Positions 29,471-43,864 of a stretch of DNA of 64,000 bases are shown piece by piece. Under the pieces are notes generated by a model. The model saw only the letters and a program-made list of their open reading frames with translations, had not been told where the DNA came from and searched no databases. The position numbers and the translations under genes were made by a program. Numbering within the stretch: the stretch's first letter is position 1; every line of letters begins with the position of its first letter. Origin of the DNA: Henckelia pumila (taxonomy: Eukaryota > Streptophyta > Magnoliopsida > Lamiales > Gesneriaceae); assembly GCF_033568475.1 (NCBI RefSeq), contig NC_133123.1, positions 5,580,001-5,644,000 on the forward strand, given 5' to 3'.

Positions 29471-32400
29471 ATGGCCGCCATGTTGCAATCAGTTGGAATG
29501 GCATCAGTCTCGGCTACCTTCCCAGACCTCTCCAATAAATTTCCTGTACATTCTGTTCCAGGTGTTGTGTTCTAGACTTTGTTTTTACATATGTTGAATC
29601 ATGGTTGCTGAATGAATCCAAGAATTTACTGAAATGGTTGAAAAGATTATATTTTGAAGGCAACTGTTGCGGGAAATCATGTGCGATTCATCTTTTTTGG
29701 CTCATTCAGCGGCTTCTTACTTTTCGTTTGAGCCTTTATTGAAAAGTTTCTTTTGGGTGTCGCGTGATTTTACTACAACTGTAATTCATGATTCTATACC
29801 TGCTGCTTTATTTTTGTATCTATGTTACATTGAAGGAGCCCAATTTTTTTCATTTGTTTTGTTAGTGATCAGATCTGATGCAAGCTCAGCCTCGGGTTGG
29901 ATTCGGGGAACCCGCAAGGCAGGAAAAATCACTGCGAAGGCAGTTGCGGTCAGTGTGTTGTTACAGTCTTATAATAAATTTCTGTAGCTGTCGCTGACTG
30001 AAATTCGTCATTAACTATGTTTGTCTTTTTTGGGTCTCAGGCACCGTCCGAAAAAGCTGCATCAGCAGCTTCAAAAACTGGGTAAATTTTCTAACATTGA
30101 ACTTTGATTCTCAGTTCTTTTTTGGGTTTATCATTGTTTTCTGGCTTAGGAAGTATTCTCTTGTCGATTTGCTGGTGTGGTTTTAGGAATACGATGGTGT
30201 ACATTCAATTATAAACTACTCAGGTTTTTTCCCCAACAATTGGACTGATTCCGTGGGTCAGGAAATACTGGGTGTATTTTTGCATAGAATAAATGGTCCT
30301 CTTGTGTTTTTTTATTGCTTATTAGAGGTAGGATTGACCTTTTGATGAATTATATCTGCATAAAGAGCAGTTGGCCTCTCTGTAATGATGTTTTTTTTGT
30401 AAACATCTCTCTGTTGATAGTAACTAATTGTGGCTTTTGCGCTAGCTTGGAACCTTACTCCGTCTGAATATAGTGGCTTCTGCTTCAGATCAAGGCAGTT
30501 AGTTTTTTTGTTTTTTTTTTAAAGAAGAAATTATATTGGCCTGGAAACACGGCATATACTAAATAAATGTAAAATAAAACGACCAAATATGCATCAAGGC
30601 AGGTCATATTGTTAGGCACCGCGTGGCTCATATTTGGGATAATGAAGGAGGCATAATAATGTAAGGATGATAATTCAATATACTTGGATAAGCTAATAGT
30701 GCGTGACATTAATCTTTGATAGAACTTGAGTCAAACTTTAGATTAAGCAAGGATGAGTAATTAATCAATGTCTTATTATCCACACCAAACAGAGAGTGTT
30801 AAGTCTTCATTTTCGCAAGAGAATATTTACTTTACCTTGGAAATCTAGAAAGCATTACGGGTGAGCAGAAACCAAACCAAACCACTTGTTTGGATTGGTT
30901 TTTAGTCGACCACAGTTTGAATTAGTTTTAAAGTTAGCCAGATAGAAAAAGTTGGTTTGGTTCAAAGTTTTGATTAAAAAATCCATACCTAACCGATTTT
31001 ATTAAAACATAAGATTTTTTAATTAATTATATAGATATAGATATAGATTGTTTGATTTTTAGTTATATCCTATCACCAATATTATGAAAAATTGATGATA
31101 AATTTTAGGCTTTCCAATTATTTAAACTAAATTTAAATGGATATGGAAGATAAATATCTCTCATTTTTTGAATTGTGCTAGTGAACGATGGTGACGTTTT
31201 TTTTAGTTGAGCTAAGAATTTATATATTTTGAAATGATATTCATAATGTCATTCTTATATGTTATGATATTAAATTGTTTAATATATGTATGCATATTGA
31301 TGTTTATAATTTTATAATAGTTAGTTTTGAAATTTTAAATTATGTTTAAAAGTAGCCAAAAAATTTATTCGAACAAAAAATAAAAATGATTGTCCAAACC
31401 AAACGAAGTTGAACCAAACCAAACCTTAACCTATGAAGCGGGATTTGGGCTTGAGATTGCATGGCTTTTGGGACATCAGTTTCTTTGTTTGTGTAAAGAA
31501 CCTTGAGAAACATAATTGGTCACTTGGTATCTAGAAATAATTTACAAACTTTGCTTAAAACCATGAGTTTTGGTGTTTAGAATCACTGCAATAGGAAGAT
31601 AACAGTTAATTGTTGATAGTATGATGGAATGTGGTTGTAGAATAACCATTTACATCTTTATATGCCGACCAGCATTAAAAATAATGATTGATTCGTCGCA
31701 TTTTCTTTTATAGATCTTTTGACGTACAATTCCTTGATGATAGATACCATCCTTTGTGCATAACCAATTCATTTGGGGTGCTCTCTTGCTTGTGCTGTCA
31801 TATAACATGTGGGCACCTCTAAGCATCTAGATTTGTGAAATTTCAGAAAAGGGAATGAATCTACGCAAAAGTTCACTTTTCATCACCTTGAGATGTTCTT
31901 TAATTGTGCACAGGACTTTGCTTAGGTAGGTTACTTAGACAATATTGTGTAAATGCTCTTAATTCCATATTCGGTTCATGGTATGTTCTTCCAAGTAGGC
32001 CAGACTATGGTCCTCTGTGAACCACGAACTGAATTCCCTTTCAATAACAGAAACTGGTTTTTCAGTTCTAAAATAGAAACCGGAACGGAACCAGTGACTC
32101 ACAGTTTGGTTCTGGTTACTCAAAATAAAAAATTGGAAACAGAAAAATATAGAACCATAAACTGAAACATGAATTAATCTTAAATTTTAAGGTCTTCTAG
32201 CAGTCACAAACAACTTTTATCTATATAATTAAACCACTTAATTTATTCAAATCAAATTTAATCTATATTTAATTTTTTCAGTTAATAAAAAATTAAATAT
32301 TCACAATATTTTATAATATACATGTTAAATGATTAACTTTGATTGGTTTGATTAACTTTGATTGGTTTTATAATAAAAACAACTTTTATCTATATAATTA

Positions 32401-34541
32401 AACCACATTTCATTGGAACGAGAACCTATCAAAATTTAAAACTCTGTTTGACCCTATTCCAATTTAAGGACGTGATTATGAATATCTTCTAACAGGATCT
32501 GAAAACTACTCTGCTTAGCGTGGTATGATAATAAATGTATTTTTGTGGTGGTTTAGTTGAATCATTTTTTTATTTAAAGAGATTCACCATCTTTCATTTT
32601 TGTATTCTGACTCATACAGCATGATTGGTTTTGCATCGACATAAATTTCTGGAGAACTGTCTGATTTTATTCTATCCATCCCCTTTATTTTACCTGAACG
32701 GTTGAGCTACTTTTATGATACCTGGGGAGTTGATAAAGTTAAACGTAGATGTCATTCTATGAAGACAGTTTCAAAATCTTAAAACAATGTGTTATGAATT
32801 ATAATTGGAGCAGGCACAAACATGGAGAAAGAGCATATATGCAACACATTAATACCAAGTCCCTACGTTCATTGTTAAAGTGTTTAAAGAAACTTAGAAG
32901 TTATTTGGAGAAATTATAGATAATTGAAATTTTACAAATATATTGACGGTGACTGAAACAATGGGAAAATTAAAAATTAATTCATGAGAGTTCTAGACAA
33001 GGTATAAGGTTGTTTTGGTTTGTTCTTTTGGACCATTATCTCGTCTAAGAGTTTCGATAATACTTTATATCTAAAGATATATTGCTTGGGAATGGATACC
33101 ATTAAAATTCAGTAGTAAAGGCTCACTTGGTTACTAGGAATAAACTTAGCCAAGTCTGCAGGTATGTGCTCTCGTATTTCTTTCATGGAAAAAAGAAACT
33201 CAGAGCTTTCTTTGAGGATGCACGATGATACAGCAGCGCCAATGTGGATTGATATCTCAGTTACAGAAACACACACATGTAGCTGAACTTGTATTTGACC
33301 TTAATTCTCCTTGGAAAGGAGAGGAACTGTTTTGGCCTGGCTTAGAGGTAGCAGACTAGCAGTGATGTGGTTGGATGTTTAACTAATACATATCTCATAT
33401 TTTCTGTTGGAATCTCGATATTCGATGGCCCTATGATATTCTTCGATGTTACATTGTGCGAAAAAATTTCTAGTTACATAAAACTGAGTATATATATGTA
33501 AAAAATTTGGCATGTCATTTATGTTTCAATATTAATATTTTGTTGATACAATATCTTTACGTCTTCAGGCATGAACTTCTGCTGTTTGAGGCTCTTAGAG
33601 AAGGACTACTGGAAGAAATGGAAAGAGATCCTCGAGTTTGTGTCATGGGTGAAGACGTGGGCCATTACGGAGGTTCCTATAAGGTCACCAAGGACCTTGC
33701 TAAGAAATTTGGAGATCTGAGGGTTCTTGATACTCCAATAGCTGAGAATTCTTTCACTGGCATGGCTATTGGAGCAGCCATGACGGGTCTAAGACCAGTT
33801 ATCGAAGGCATGAACATGGGATTTCTTTTATTGGCCTTCAACCAAATATCTGACAACTGTGGCATGCTGCACTATACTTCAGGTGGTCAGTTCACCATTC
33901 CAACCGTGATACGTGGACCAGGAGGTGTTGGGCGCCAACTTGGGGCAGAGCATTCACAGAGGCTTGAGTCCTATTTCCAGTCCATCCCTGGAATACAGAT
34001 GGTTGCTTGTTCGACCCCATACAACGCCAAAGGTCTCATGAAAGCAGCCATTCGTAGTGAGAACCCCGTGGTCCTGTTCGAGCATGTGCTTCTTTACAAC
34101 CTAAAGGAGAGAATTCCCGACGAAGAATACGTGCTTTCACTGGAAGAGGCCGAAATGGTGAGGCCTGGTGAGCATGTTACAATCTTGACATACTCGCGGA
34201 TGAGATACCATGTGATGCAAGCAGCGAAGACTCTTGTCAACAAAGGGTATGATCCTGAGGTGATTGACATAAGGTCTTTGAAACCCTTTGATCTCTACAC
34301 CATTGGCAACTCTGTGAAGAAAACCCACCGAGTGCTTATAGTTGAGGAATGCATGAGAACAGGTGGCATTGGGGCCAGCCTTACTGCAGCTATAAATGAG
34401 AATTTCCATGATTATTTGGACGCCCCGATTATTTGCCTTTCCTCACAGGATGTGCCCACTCCTTATGCTGGCACTTTGGAAGAGTGGACCGTGGTTCAAC
34501 CGGCACAGATTGTAACCGCAGTTGAGCAGCTCTGCCAGTAG
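29471..34541 (+). CDS. Pyruvate dehydrogenase E1 beta subunit, plastidial
   Basis: Four exons: 29471-29561, 29866-29948, 30041-30081, 33569-34541; 395 residues. With E1 alpha it decarboxylates pyruvate using thiamine diphosphate and passes the acetyl group to E2, supplying acetyl-CoA for plastid fatty acid synthesis. The first three exons encode a Ser/Ala-rich, poorly conserved transit peptide ([17 protein letters not shown]..., SDASSASGW...). The large fourth exon holds the whole conserved enzyme from [28 protein letters not shown], the transketolase pyrimidine domain (about 75-250) and the C-terminal domain ([20 protein letters not shown], ending VEQLCQ). The plastid form is chosen over the mitochondrial one from the close match to the plastid type. 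The third intron is unusually long (30082-33568, 3,487 bp). The exon 2 acceptor after GTTAG is chosen to keep the frame VIRSDAS. Confidence 0.93.
30082..33568. other. Long third intron of PDH E1 beta, repeat-bearing
   Basis: No coding exon seen. Around 30860-31430 is a decayed hAT-like patch with inverted AACCAAACCAAACC words at both ends. Around 31990-32120 is a second patch of GGTTCTGGTT-type words. CAACTTTTATCTATATAATT occurs twice (about 32211 and 32382), and TGATTAACTTTGATTGGTT occurs twice between 32330 and 32370. Confidence 0.5.
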
Positions 34542-35489
34542 CTTTTTGGCTGCATGTAGTTCATGGTGAGTTCCAGTCAAGAATTAGTTTCAATCTTGAC
34601 CATCTTTCTTTGCTAATGTTTCAGCTCAATTCGCTGACTATCATAGTCGTCATGCACTTTTTCTTTCAATATTTTTGGTGCTCAAGTTTACCAGTTTGCT
34701 GTCGTTGCATTGCATTGATTTTGTTCGTCAATATCTTATATCTCAGAAATCGGAACATGGATAGCATCACAACTACGTTTATGTGTTGTGGTTTGGATTC
34801 TAAGTTATTATCATTGTTTTCTTTTGCTCTGGATTTCTTTTTTCTATTTACGACGAGCTTCTTCTTGATTAGGGGCATGCAATTCATCTCATTTGTAGCC
34901 ATCTATGGCTCAGAATTAACTAACCATAATGTTTTCACTCTTCATTTTAAATATCATGAATGAATCTTTTTGGCTTGATGTTATGTTTCAGCTTTTATAT
35001 TATAATCAGTTTTTTTTTCAATGAATACGTATGACATAATGAGTATGAAATTTTAATCAGGAAACTTATGCAAGTAATCAAAACTATTTAGTAATTGTAA
35101 AATAGAGTACGTCATTTTTTTTTGAAAAATGGGTGTGGTTATCTTTATCTTTTTTGTTTTGTTGGGTCAAATAAAGTAGAAGAATATATATAGTTTCTGG
35201 TTGATGGAGATTCCACGTTTAACATTTCAATTGCTTAGCGTTGATAATTTTTATTATTTTTCTTGCATTATGTACAATAATATTACAATATAATAGAAAT
35301 TTATAACATTTATTTGCTCGGTGTCTCACGTGGGTGACTCTAGCAATGACGTCAAGCACCATTTACACCAGTTTTCTACTTCATAAAATTTTGCAAATCT
35401 ATTTCATCTCAATAATTTTTGTATCCAGATAGACAAAAATTGTAAAATCGTATGCTTTAGAACATATAAGGTATAAACAATATGTATTA
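34542..35489. other. 3' flank of PDH E1 beta
   Basis: Probable 3' UTR, then AT-rich DNA; no gene recognised. Confidence 0.4.
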
Positions 35490-35907
35490 AGAGGGTAAGC
35501 TCTGAAAATGTGTTTGGTAAAATTTTTTAAAAACAGCTTATAAGCTGTCAAAATAAGTTGTTTGACAGTTTATAAGCTGTTTTTAAAAAAGTAAGGGGGA
35601 GGTATTTTTTTAAAAAAGATCTTATTTTAATATTTCATATCTCTAAAATATCCTTGAATATTTTAATAAATCTCTATCTTATCTTCCACTTATTAAATAT
35701 TATATCTTTTTTTTGGTAATTTTGACAATAAAAAGATTTTATAATACCAAACATATTAACATCTTTAAGTTATTTAAAATAAGTTTACCCAAACACTTTA
35801 ACAACTTATTTTTAAAATAAGTTTTAACAGCTTATAAGCTCGTAAAACAGTTTTTAAGCTCTAAGAGCTTATAAGCTCTTTTTAATAAGTTTAGCCAAAC
35901 ACCCTCT
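35490..35907. mobile_element. PIF/Harbinger-like MITE, degraded
   Basis: The right end, read inward, is GAGGGTGTTTGGCTAAACTTA. The left end has GAGGG, a short extra stretch, then TGTTTGGTAAAATTT. Both continue into AGCTTATAAGCT blocks that repeat through the element. TTA and TAA lie outside the ends. Exact borders are uncertain. Confidence 0.55.
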
Positions 35908-35909
35908 AA

Positions 35910-37450
35910 GCCGGAACTATTTTGTGGTTCCACTTTGTTAAAATGTAATAATTATCTTTATTACAAGACCGCGATCGATACATGATGTGTTCTGATGTTG
36001 TTGACGATTTAAAATATTAATGAACAATTTTTTAGATGCAAACATATATACACATACACAGTGGAACATAGATAGATAGGCATTAATGTCAAAAGTGAAG
36101 GCCGGTAGACAGATAGATAAATGGTTTCTATATTTAGTAAGAAAACTAAATATTTCAAGTTTCGAAGAAAATTTTCTTCATCGCCTGCTTGCCAGTTGCC
36201 CTTTAAAGGGAGTCTAGGGCCAACCTGATGCCAATAGGCACATATATAGCTTTGTATAAATAAATAAATAAACAAACAAGATTACACAATTTTTTTAAAA
36301 AAAGAAATTCAGTTATGTTCACAAATAGAAAGAAAGTTCTGGACCTTTCCGAAATGACATAAGCTCCCCCAACTCGCAAGTCGCAGCACCCCATAACTAA
36401 TAAATGCAGTGTTTCGAATGGGGACGAAACCAAAATTTTTAAATTGGATTAATAGGTAGGTGTAGAGAGATATGTGCATTAATTCCCATTTTTATAACAT
36501 TTATTATTGTATTTGAATATCGACCATATATTTGTTCTTCTTGCTTGTCCATTTTTTATGATACAAGTGACCAAAAAAAATGGATAAATAAATAGAGTGT
36601 AAGTACCAATATAAAGACCGTCGACATAGTTGACGAAATATCATTCAAGTTTAATTTGTGTTAGTAGTAATTTATTGAATTTGACACAAAATTCAGCGTG
36701 CCTATCTATACTGCCCCCTCATGCCTTGAAAGCAAACCAACTTGTAGTCCATGGCAAGCCAAAAATTCCATTTAAATTGCTTTATTATGAATTTCTGCGT
36801 TGTTCCGGGATTTTCGTTTAGTCCGAGACTCTCATACGTCGAATCGATATGGACCAAATCCCTGAAATCTTTCGTTCATGTCATTTTACATTTTTCACGT
36901 TATTAAATGGTGAACTTTTTGTGAGACATTATATATTGCGGATATTTAGGATCAACCCGATCTAATTTGTCAAAATAAAAGCTAAAAGTAGAAATAAGTA
37001 AAACCACTTCTCATACCTAGTATAGAAATCCGAAACAACACGGTTAGATAGAGTGTCATAATTGCATCTACTGCAGAAAGATATCGAAATGTGATGTTTG
37101 AACTGTTATACAGATTAAAATAGATGAGTTGCATAATTACGACTGCTAGCTATGATTCAACAATATTCAAGTTAATTTTATTCGAGTAGTAAGTACTACT
37201 TGAATTTAATTCAAGCTCATTATTCAAATGATGAACGAAATCGAACTTGTTTACATGTACAAAAGAACTCTCACACACATGAAAAGTCTAAGACTGTATG
37301 ACTAAATTAGTGTTTAGGATTACTTCTAAAAAATATGTTTAACTATGAACTTTCCTTCACAAAATTTTTAAATGAACGTTTTTTAGAAGCATCTCAAAAC
37401 TGCCCAAGTCGTGGATTACAATTTTTTATGACGTGGATTAAATGTTTTTT
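35910..37450. other. Intergenic DNA
   Basis: No gene recognised. A decayed member of the GTGTTTGG MITE group may lie at about 37306-37405. Confidence 0.35.
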
Positions 37451-37451
37451 T

Positions 37452-37668
37452 TTGTGACATGAAACTCGCAACCGTTATCTTTGGTGCGCACTGTGTAAAC
37501 ACTCGGACTAATACAATAGCCTGCAAACTACGTTACCGAGGTAAATCACACTAGGCAAGCTCTGTGTGAAGGCTAGTCCAAAAAGGTGTTGGTAGGAGAA
37601 TCGAACTCCTGATCTCTGGTCAAGGGTTTACCTACTTTACCAACTTGAACACCTCTTTAGGGACATCA
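37452..37668 (-). repeat. tRNA-derived SINE
   Basis: On the minus strand it starts near 37668 with a tRNA-like head (TTGGTAAAGTAGG as A box, GGAGTTCGATTCTCC as B box at about 37595-37610) and ends in a poly-A tail at 37445-37452. Likely target duplication AAATGTTT lies on both sides. Related copies: 5690-6760 (split), 13067-13275 and perhaps 52505-52700. Confidence 0.7.
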
Positions 37669-37669
37669 A

Positions 37670-39786
37670 ATGTTTGACTATAAGGACGGTGGACGTTGAA
37701 ACCAATTAAGTGACGTCCAATATTGGCGGAAGATTAAAAGCAGGAGTTGCAAAATATACGAGTCACAGAAAAATCGAATTTAATATTATTTTATACCTGA
37801 AATATAACTTAAGTGAGAATCAATATACTTTTAATATCTTTTTTTGATGAAGCAATATAATTTAAATTTAGAACAAAACACAAAGAATACAATAAAATTC
37901 AAAACAGATGTCGTGTGCCACATATAAAACAACATTTGATCAATAGTCACATTATGATCGATTTTTCTTATCAACAGTTTTTTAGACAAATTTGTCTTAC
38001 ATACGACTCATTTAATTAACATGTTTGCAAACTATTGTTTTAGTTTAAATTAGAGTTACTTAATTTGTACGGATCGATGGGATTGTGGGTCCTCATCATT
38101 AAAAAAAATAGAATTAACAGTTTTTTTTCTTTTATTTATTTTTTTTTTTTTTCATTTTTCATCCCACCTGCATAGTTGACAGTTCAAATTTTATAAGATA
38201 AAATAACGGCAATGACAAGCATATTAACGTTGTTTATTATGTTAGCGCGCCACACGCAAGATACAAGTTTTTAGTGTTGTTTATATTTATATATGTTATG
38301 TTATCCCCTAGATTTTTCTCGATCAAAAGCGCATTTTTATATTCCTCGATTACATTGTGTAAATCTAGTTGCAAACCATAATTAGGTTTTTTTCATTTGA
38401 AAAATCAAATTGCATCATGCATATATATACTTATTGTGTGTCTGTCTCCATGTACACCATGAGTTTTAATTATGTGAATAAAATAGTAACTTTTGAATAA
38501 CATAAATTGACAACCCTTGTGTCGGATAAAAAATTGTTTAATTTATAGCCAGCTACTTCTTCAATTAAAAATATTGATAATTTTATGTTGTTATTATTGC
38601 TTTTTATATATATCTGCATTCAACCCAATTTTCTACTCTGATCGTATCTAAAAGTCGGCGTATAGCGCCTACTCATCATATGTAGGTTGTAAAGCAATAT
38701 TACAAAACTTTTCAAATGTCCAATTTATGATCAATCAAAATTTAATAATTATTATTGGGGTGATTTATCAAAAATATTGGTATGCAAAAAATTTATAATG
38801 TTATAAATACCGAAAATTTGAAATTTTGATACGAAAAAAATCCATATTGATATCATATAGATACTGAAAAAAATTCGATATACCGAAAAAATATCTGTAT
38901 ATCAAAAAAATTTTAGTACAATATGGCAAAAACTCGATATTTTGATCCGATATGTCAGCACTAATTATTACAATATACCCAATATAGTACTAGTTTGTTG
39001 AAGCCAGGATAATGTACTTTTTTTTTTGGGTTAAAATTATTATTGCAAGTGGGCTGCTAGAAATATATGTTACATTTTTTTTATACGTGAAGGTGCATCA
39101 CCTCTTTCGTCACACTCCATATGTTTAGGAAACCATCGCAAAAAAGTCCCAATTTTAAGCTCAAAATTCACACTTGAGACCCGACGCGTGTCCAAGAAAT
39201 GGACACCGCATAAACCCTAGAATTGAATATTGGAGTAGACTACTACTTGAGGGTTTCGATTTTATAATTATAAAATCAACTTTTCTATTTTAGCTTTATT
39301 TTCTCTTTTTGTTGTGGCATTTTCTTGGAATGGAATGGCGTACTTACGTCATATAATGCTTGCATAAAAATAAATTTATTTAAATAGAAAACACAAATTT
39401 ATATCGTCTTTTATTTTGCGTCGTTTTTTTAATTAAATTAAATAATTTAATGTTGTGGATTAATATATATATTAGGGGCGTAGAGAGGCGGACATGGTAG
39501 GTCACTTATTGGTAATGTTTTCCCTACATGTTACATCATAAATTAATTTTATTTTCCGACATTCTCACGTATTAATTATAATATTGTAACTTTAATTGCA
39601 TACAATAAGTTTCGCATTCTTATCGCGCAGCTTAAACAAAAGGTCATACCGTGTAGTACTTACTCTTCAACGATATTATAAATAATTGTGTTCTTTTAAA
39701 TAGGTAATTAACAAGTTGCTTATGTATACAAAAGTTAATTTACTTGGATTTTATTTAAGTTCTGCTTCAATTGATGGTTCTGAAAT
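37670..39786. other. Intergenic DNA
   Basis: AT-rich; no gene recognised. A patch at about 38780-38960 repeats GATAT/AAAATTTGATA-like words and may be a decayed transposon. Confidence 0.35.
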
Positions 39787-40488
39787 TAGGGGCGGAATCG
39801 GGTCGGGACTCGTCCCGTAACCCCCTTACCCGATAGGAATTGTGATATTTTTTTTCTCCCGATTTCGCACCCGAAAAGTGTCGGAACCCGAAAGTTCGGG
39901 ATCCCGAATGGTCGGGAGAGAGTAATCCGAATAATATTTTTTTTTAAAAAAAATTCTATTAAAATATTTTTTTGAAAAAAATTTATGAAAAAAATCAAAC
40001 AATTTTTTAATACATTACAAATAAATTAAAATTTATTTATATATAACCATTAAAAAACTAAAACATTTTTTAATACATTACAAATAAACTAAAATAACTA
40101 CTTGATTAATAAAAAAAAATATAATTATTCATAATAATAAAAAAACAAAATAAAAATTTATAACTCAATGTTAATATTAAAAAAGATAAATATAAAAAAA
40201 ATTATATGGTATATAATTATAAAACATTAATATTAAAACATAATTTTTTTAAAAAAATTATTTTTTTAATTAAAAAATATTATTAAAAAAATATTATTTT
40301 TATATTCGGGTCGGGTCGGGAATCCCGTCGGAAAGGGTTGCCTATCCCGATCCCAATCCCGAAATTGATCGGATCGAAAAAAATCCCGACCACTCGGGTC
40401 GGGAAAAGTTCGGGTCGGAAAAAATTCGTGACGAAAACGGGTTGGAAATCGGGACGGGTCGAGATTTATGTAAAATTTTTCACCCCTA
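39787..40488. mobile_element. hAT-type non-autonomous element, same family as 5776-6647
   Basis: The 702-bp element has ends TAGGGGCGGAATCGGG and, from the right, TAGGGGTGAAAAATTT. The GC-rich tips carry many CGGGT/ACCCG words and the core is AT-rich. The left end matches the right end of the element at 5776-6647, so it lies in the opposite orientation. The 8-bp target duplication is no longer recognisable, which suggests greater age. Confidence 0.75.
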
Positions 40489-43400
40489 AAAATAATGGAT
40501 TTCAAATATTTAATGTTAGATTAATCAAGGGTTGTCATTTACATCATCATTATCAGGGGTCTCGGGGAGGGTTCGGTTATGAGGACAACATTCTCACAAC
40601 CGTCCCCGATTTGATTCTGAAATTTGAAATCCTCAAACTCGAACTCATGTCCGATAACGTATCCTCGAAAAGGATATTTTCTCGCGGGAAAAAAGCTTAT
40701 GATCCCTAGCTACTTAAAATCCTCCAACCAATCAAATACAAAAATCCAAGCATAACCCTATACTTTTATACTGATATTGGATGCATATGCACGAAATTAT
40801 GTCGAAATTAAATTTTATAATTTAAAGTTTTAATTTTGAATATTACAAATGAAAAAAAAAAAAAAAATTCCTTCTTCTCCTCGTCTTATAGCACGCCAAA
40901 AGGATCAATATATTTTCATATCAAAAGTACAATTATTAATTCGTTTTGGGAAAAATGACGTTGATTGGGTGGATGCATTCTGCCCATACAGGAACGACTT
41001 AGATTTCGCGACATGCTCCACCCAACACATGCTCAAACCAATCTTAGCCACCTAATATTAAAATCTTGTGGCTCAGATGAATTCCGTCGAGCATATATTA
41101 TTATTATAAAAAAAAAAAAAGGAAGAATTGAAGCATTGGTATCTTTAATTTGAGCCTAATCAAATAATTTTAGTGAACTTCGAAATTGATGGACAAAATA
41201 AACTCCTTGCAAAATGGGCAAAGGATATGGGTGCATTGCTTCGTTGCGTCCACATCCCAATTAACCATACGTGTCCATATGCAAGGTAGCATTCTCATGT
41301 TACGTTGCTTTTATTTTGTGGAATGTTTCTGCCTAACACACATTAAATACTTCTTTTTCATTTAAATATAGATTTAGAGCAAAAATGTTATATGTGTATA
41401 CATGATTTTCACACATAGTTATACGTTATCTTTAAAATTATTAAATATTATTACAATAATTTCATAACTTCAAACGTTAACGAATAATAAGTACAACAAA
41501 ACTCTCTGTAAAAAAAAGTCCAATAACATACATCCACAAAATTATCCGTCACAATTTTTTTAATGGAATCCATTATATCATAACTGGTGTAACACACCAC
41601 ATGGATATATAATGCAATGGTTTAAAGTACAGATAACAAACATGCATTGGCCCTATGTAAACATTGTTTGTGTTTGGTCATTCGTTCATCTGAACAGGAA
41701 AAATTCTTATGTGACAAAGTGATGTAATTAACATTTCATGTTACGTACGCTAATTATTGATTGACATGTGTTTAATTTAATATGTTTAAAAAAAAATCAC
41801 GTCAATAGCAATACAAGTGAAATTAAATGTAGAATGTTATTGCAATTTATCACAAGTGACTTCTTTTCCATAGCTCATGAAATTACGTGATCACCCTTCT
41901 TCATGTCTTCCACACACACAAAAATATGTATGTAATAATAAAATAATAATAATAATTTTATGTTGCACTTTTTTTTAAAAAAAATGTTGCACTTGAGCAT
42001 TATAGAACCGTAACAACTTTACTGTCAGATTTCGAAAGCATTGACTCCAAGAAATAAAGAAGGCGATATCAAAAAGTGTCAGGGGTATATTGTTGATCCA
42101 CGTAATAACGGCCACCATTTTTATTTATTAAACTGTCAATTACAAACCACTGTTCAAAGATCATTCCAGCAACTACACTACATATACTAATCCTTGTCTA
42201 CTATTTTATTTACAATAAAAATTGTACCATGTCTTCCATTATTGCTGCTATTTTAATTGCAATCCACTCGACTAATCATGCATAAATTTTCCTTTTTTTG
42301 GCGTGAAAATGTTGCGAGAACAACCGATCGAGTGTTCTTTAGTTGCGGTGCGAGTTGTAAAAAAATTGTTGAGCAATTTCTATATATTATGATATGTTGT
42401 GTACAAGATATGAATCGTTATTACTTGTTGTTACAAATATTGCGTGTTTGTACGAGTCTTTATTCTTAAAAAGATTATTTAGATTTTAATATATACTTTT
42501 AAATCGATTTGATATATTTTATAAAATATGAATCAAATTATAGTTATGAAATGTGTATAATACTATATAGTTTTATTATTGTGATTGATCATATCAATTT
42601 GAGTATAAACACTCTATTCGTTTTATGTTTTCAAAGGTGATTTTATGTATCGGAAAAAAAACTTTCAGACGAATATCTCAGTTGAAAATAAATATGTGGA
42701 TCCATCAGTACTTTGAGATGGCTGAAATCTCGTTCAAAACACTTATTTTTTTCTTTTTTTCAAATTAACACGGAATTTATATTGTGTTTTCACAAACTTG
42801 CCGAACGTGGATTCAATTACATGTTGGGATGGTCTTTCTCTATTTTTGCACAAAAATAAAATCTAACCTATCCGGTTGTTCAAAAGTCTCGATCGCATTT
42901 GAAGGTTGAAACAATTAATTAATATAAATGCTAATCAAAAGAGTGAATTAGATCCCTCAGATGATATAAAAAAATTGACCTTCACATTAATAAAATCACT
43001 TGGCACTCGATGTGAATCGAAATGGCATTGGTGGACATACAAATCCAAAAACAGCGTAAAATCGGCCAATCAAAGGAAGCCACGGTTAACATTCTGCTTC
43101 TGTATGAGAATTGACATCTGACTTCGAGAAATCATTTCAACTTTTCCATTCAACTTTATAATATTTGGAAGTCTCCATCTCCTAACTACTTTTTTTTTTT
43201 TTTTATTTTCCTTTTCCTTTTTATGTCCCAAATGATCAAAATCCTTAAAAAGTTGACTGATTTCCACAAAGGTAAATGTAAAGAAACCAATCGCCATTTC
43301 ATCGTGAATAAGATGTATGTATGTAATAATTAATGTTTACGTTACATGGAAAGACAGAAAGTGATAACTTTTACTCGAATCTTGTTTCGCACATGAACTT

Positions 43401-43864
43401 GTTCAACATCGTATCGGGTCCAAAAAAACAGGAGAAAGACAAAGGAATTGGGAAAGTAAAAAAGTCTGCCCTTGATAAATATTTACAAGATTACATAGAA
43501 ATGATTCTTTGTAAACACAGGACATCTTAAACTAAAGTTGTGTGAATATAATAATGAACTCTACTCCATATGATTTCACATAGTGTGCGAGAGAATAAGC
43601 AGAAACCAGCTGAGCTTCCATGCTTCTACCTACACCACCCAAAAGCTACGAGCTGGCCTCCAAAAATCTCTTCACCACCAATATATTTTTGAGAGAAAAA
43701 AGAAAAGAAAAAGAGAAACATCAAAAATTATCACAGGCTCCATATAGTGAGATGAAGGGTTCTTGTTCTTTCCTAGAACAGTGGAGAGACTCCGGGGAAG
43801 TGAATTTAAGCCTTCCCTCTGGCAATTGTCCACTGCAAAAACTGAGAAGGAAATGTGCAAATGA
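40489..43864. other. Intergenic DNA downstream of CCD4
   Basis: No gene recognised; many short frames but none with a family match. The part next to CCD4 will include its 3' UTR. Confidence 0.4.

Noticed and set aside
29871-29890. Alternative acceptor (after GATCAG) for PDH E1 beta exon 2
   Set aside because: It would put the transit region in another frame; the GTTAG acceptor keeps the SDASSAS sequence that resembles family members.
33507-33568. ATG at 33507 as the PDH E1 beta start
   Set aside because: It lies in the intron just before a good acceptor and would omit the transit peptide; kept only as a possible alternative start in the findings.
36203-36433. 76-codon minus-strand frame
   Set aside because: Contains a hydrophobic stretch but no family match or conserved context.
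40266-40709. Overlapping frames on both strands rich in Arg/Pro/Phe
   Set aside because: They fall largely in the CGGGT-rich end of the hAT element 39787-40488 and just beyond it; repeat-driven composition.
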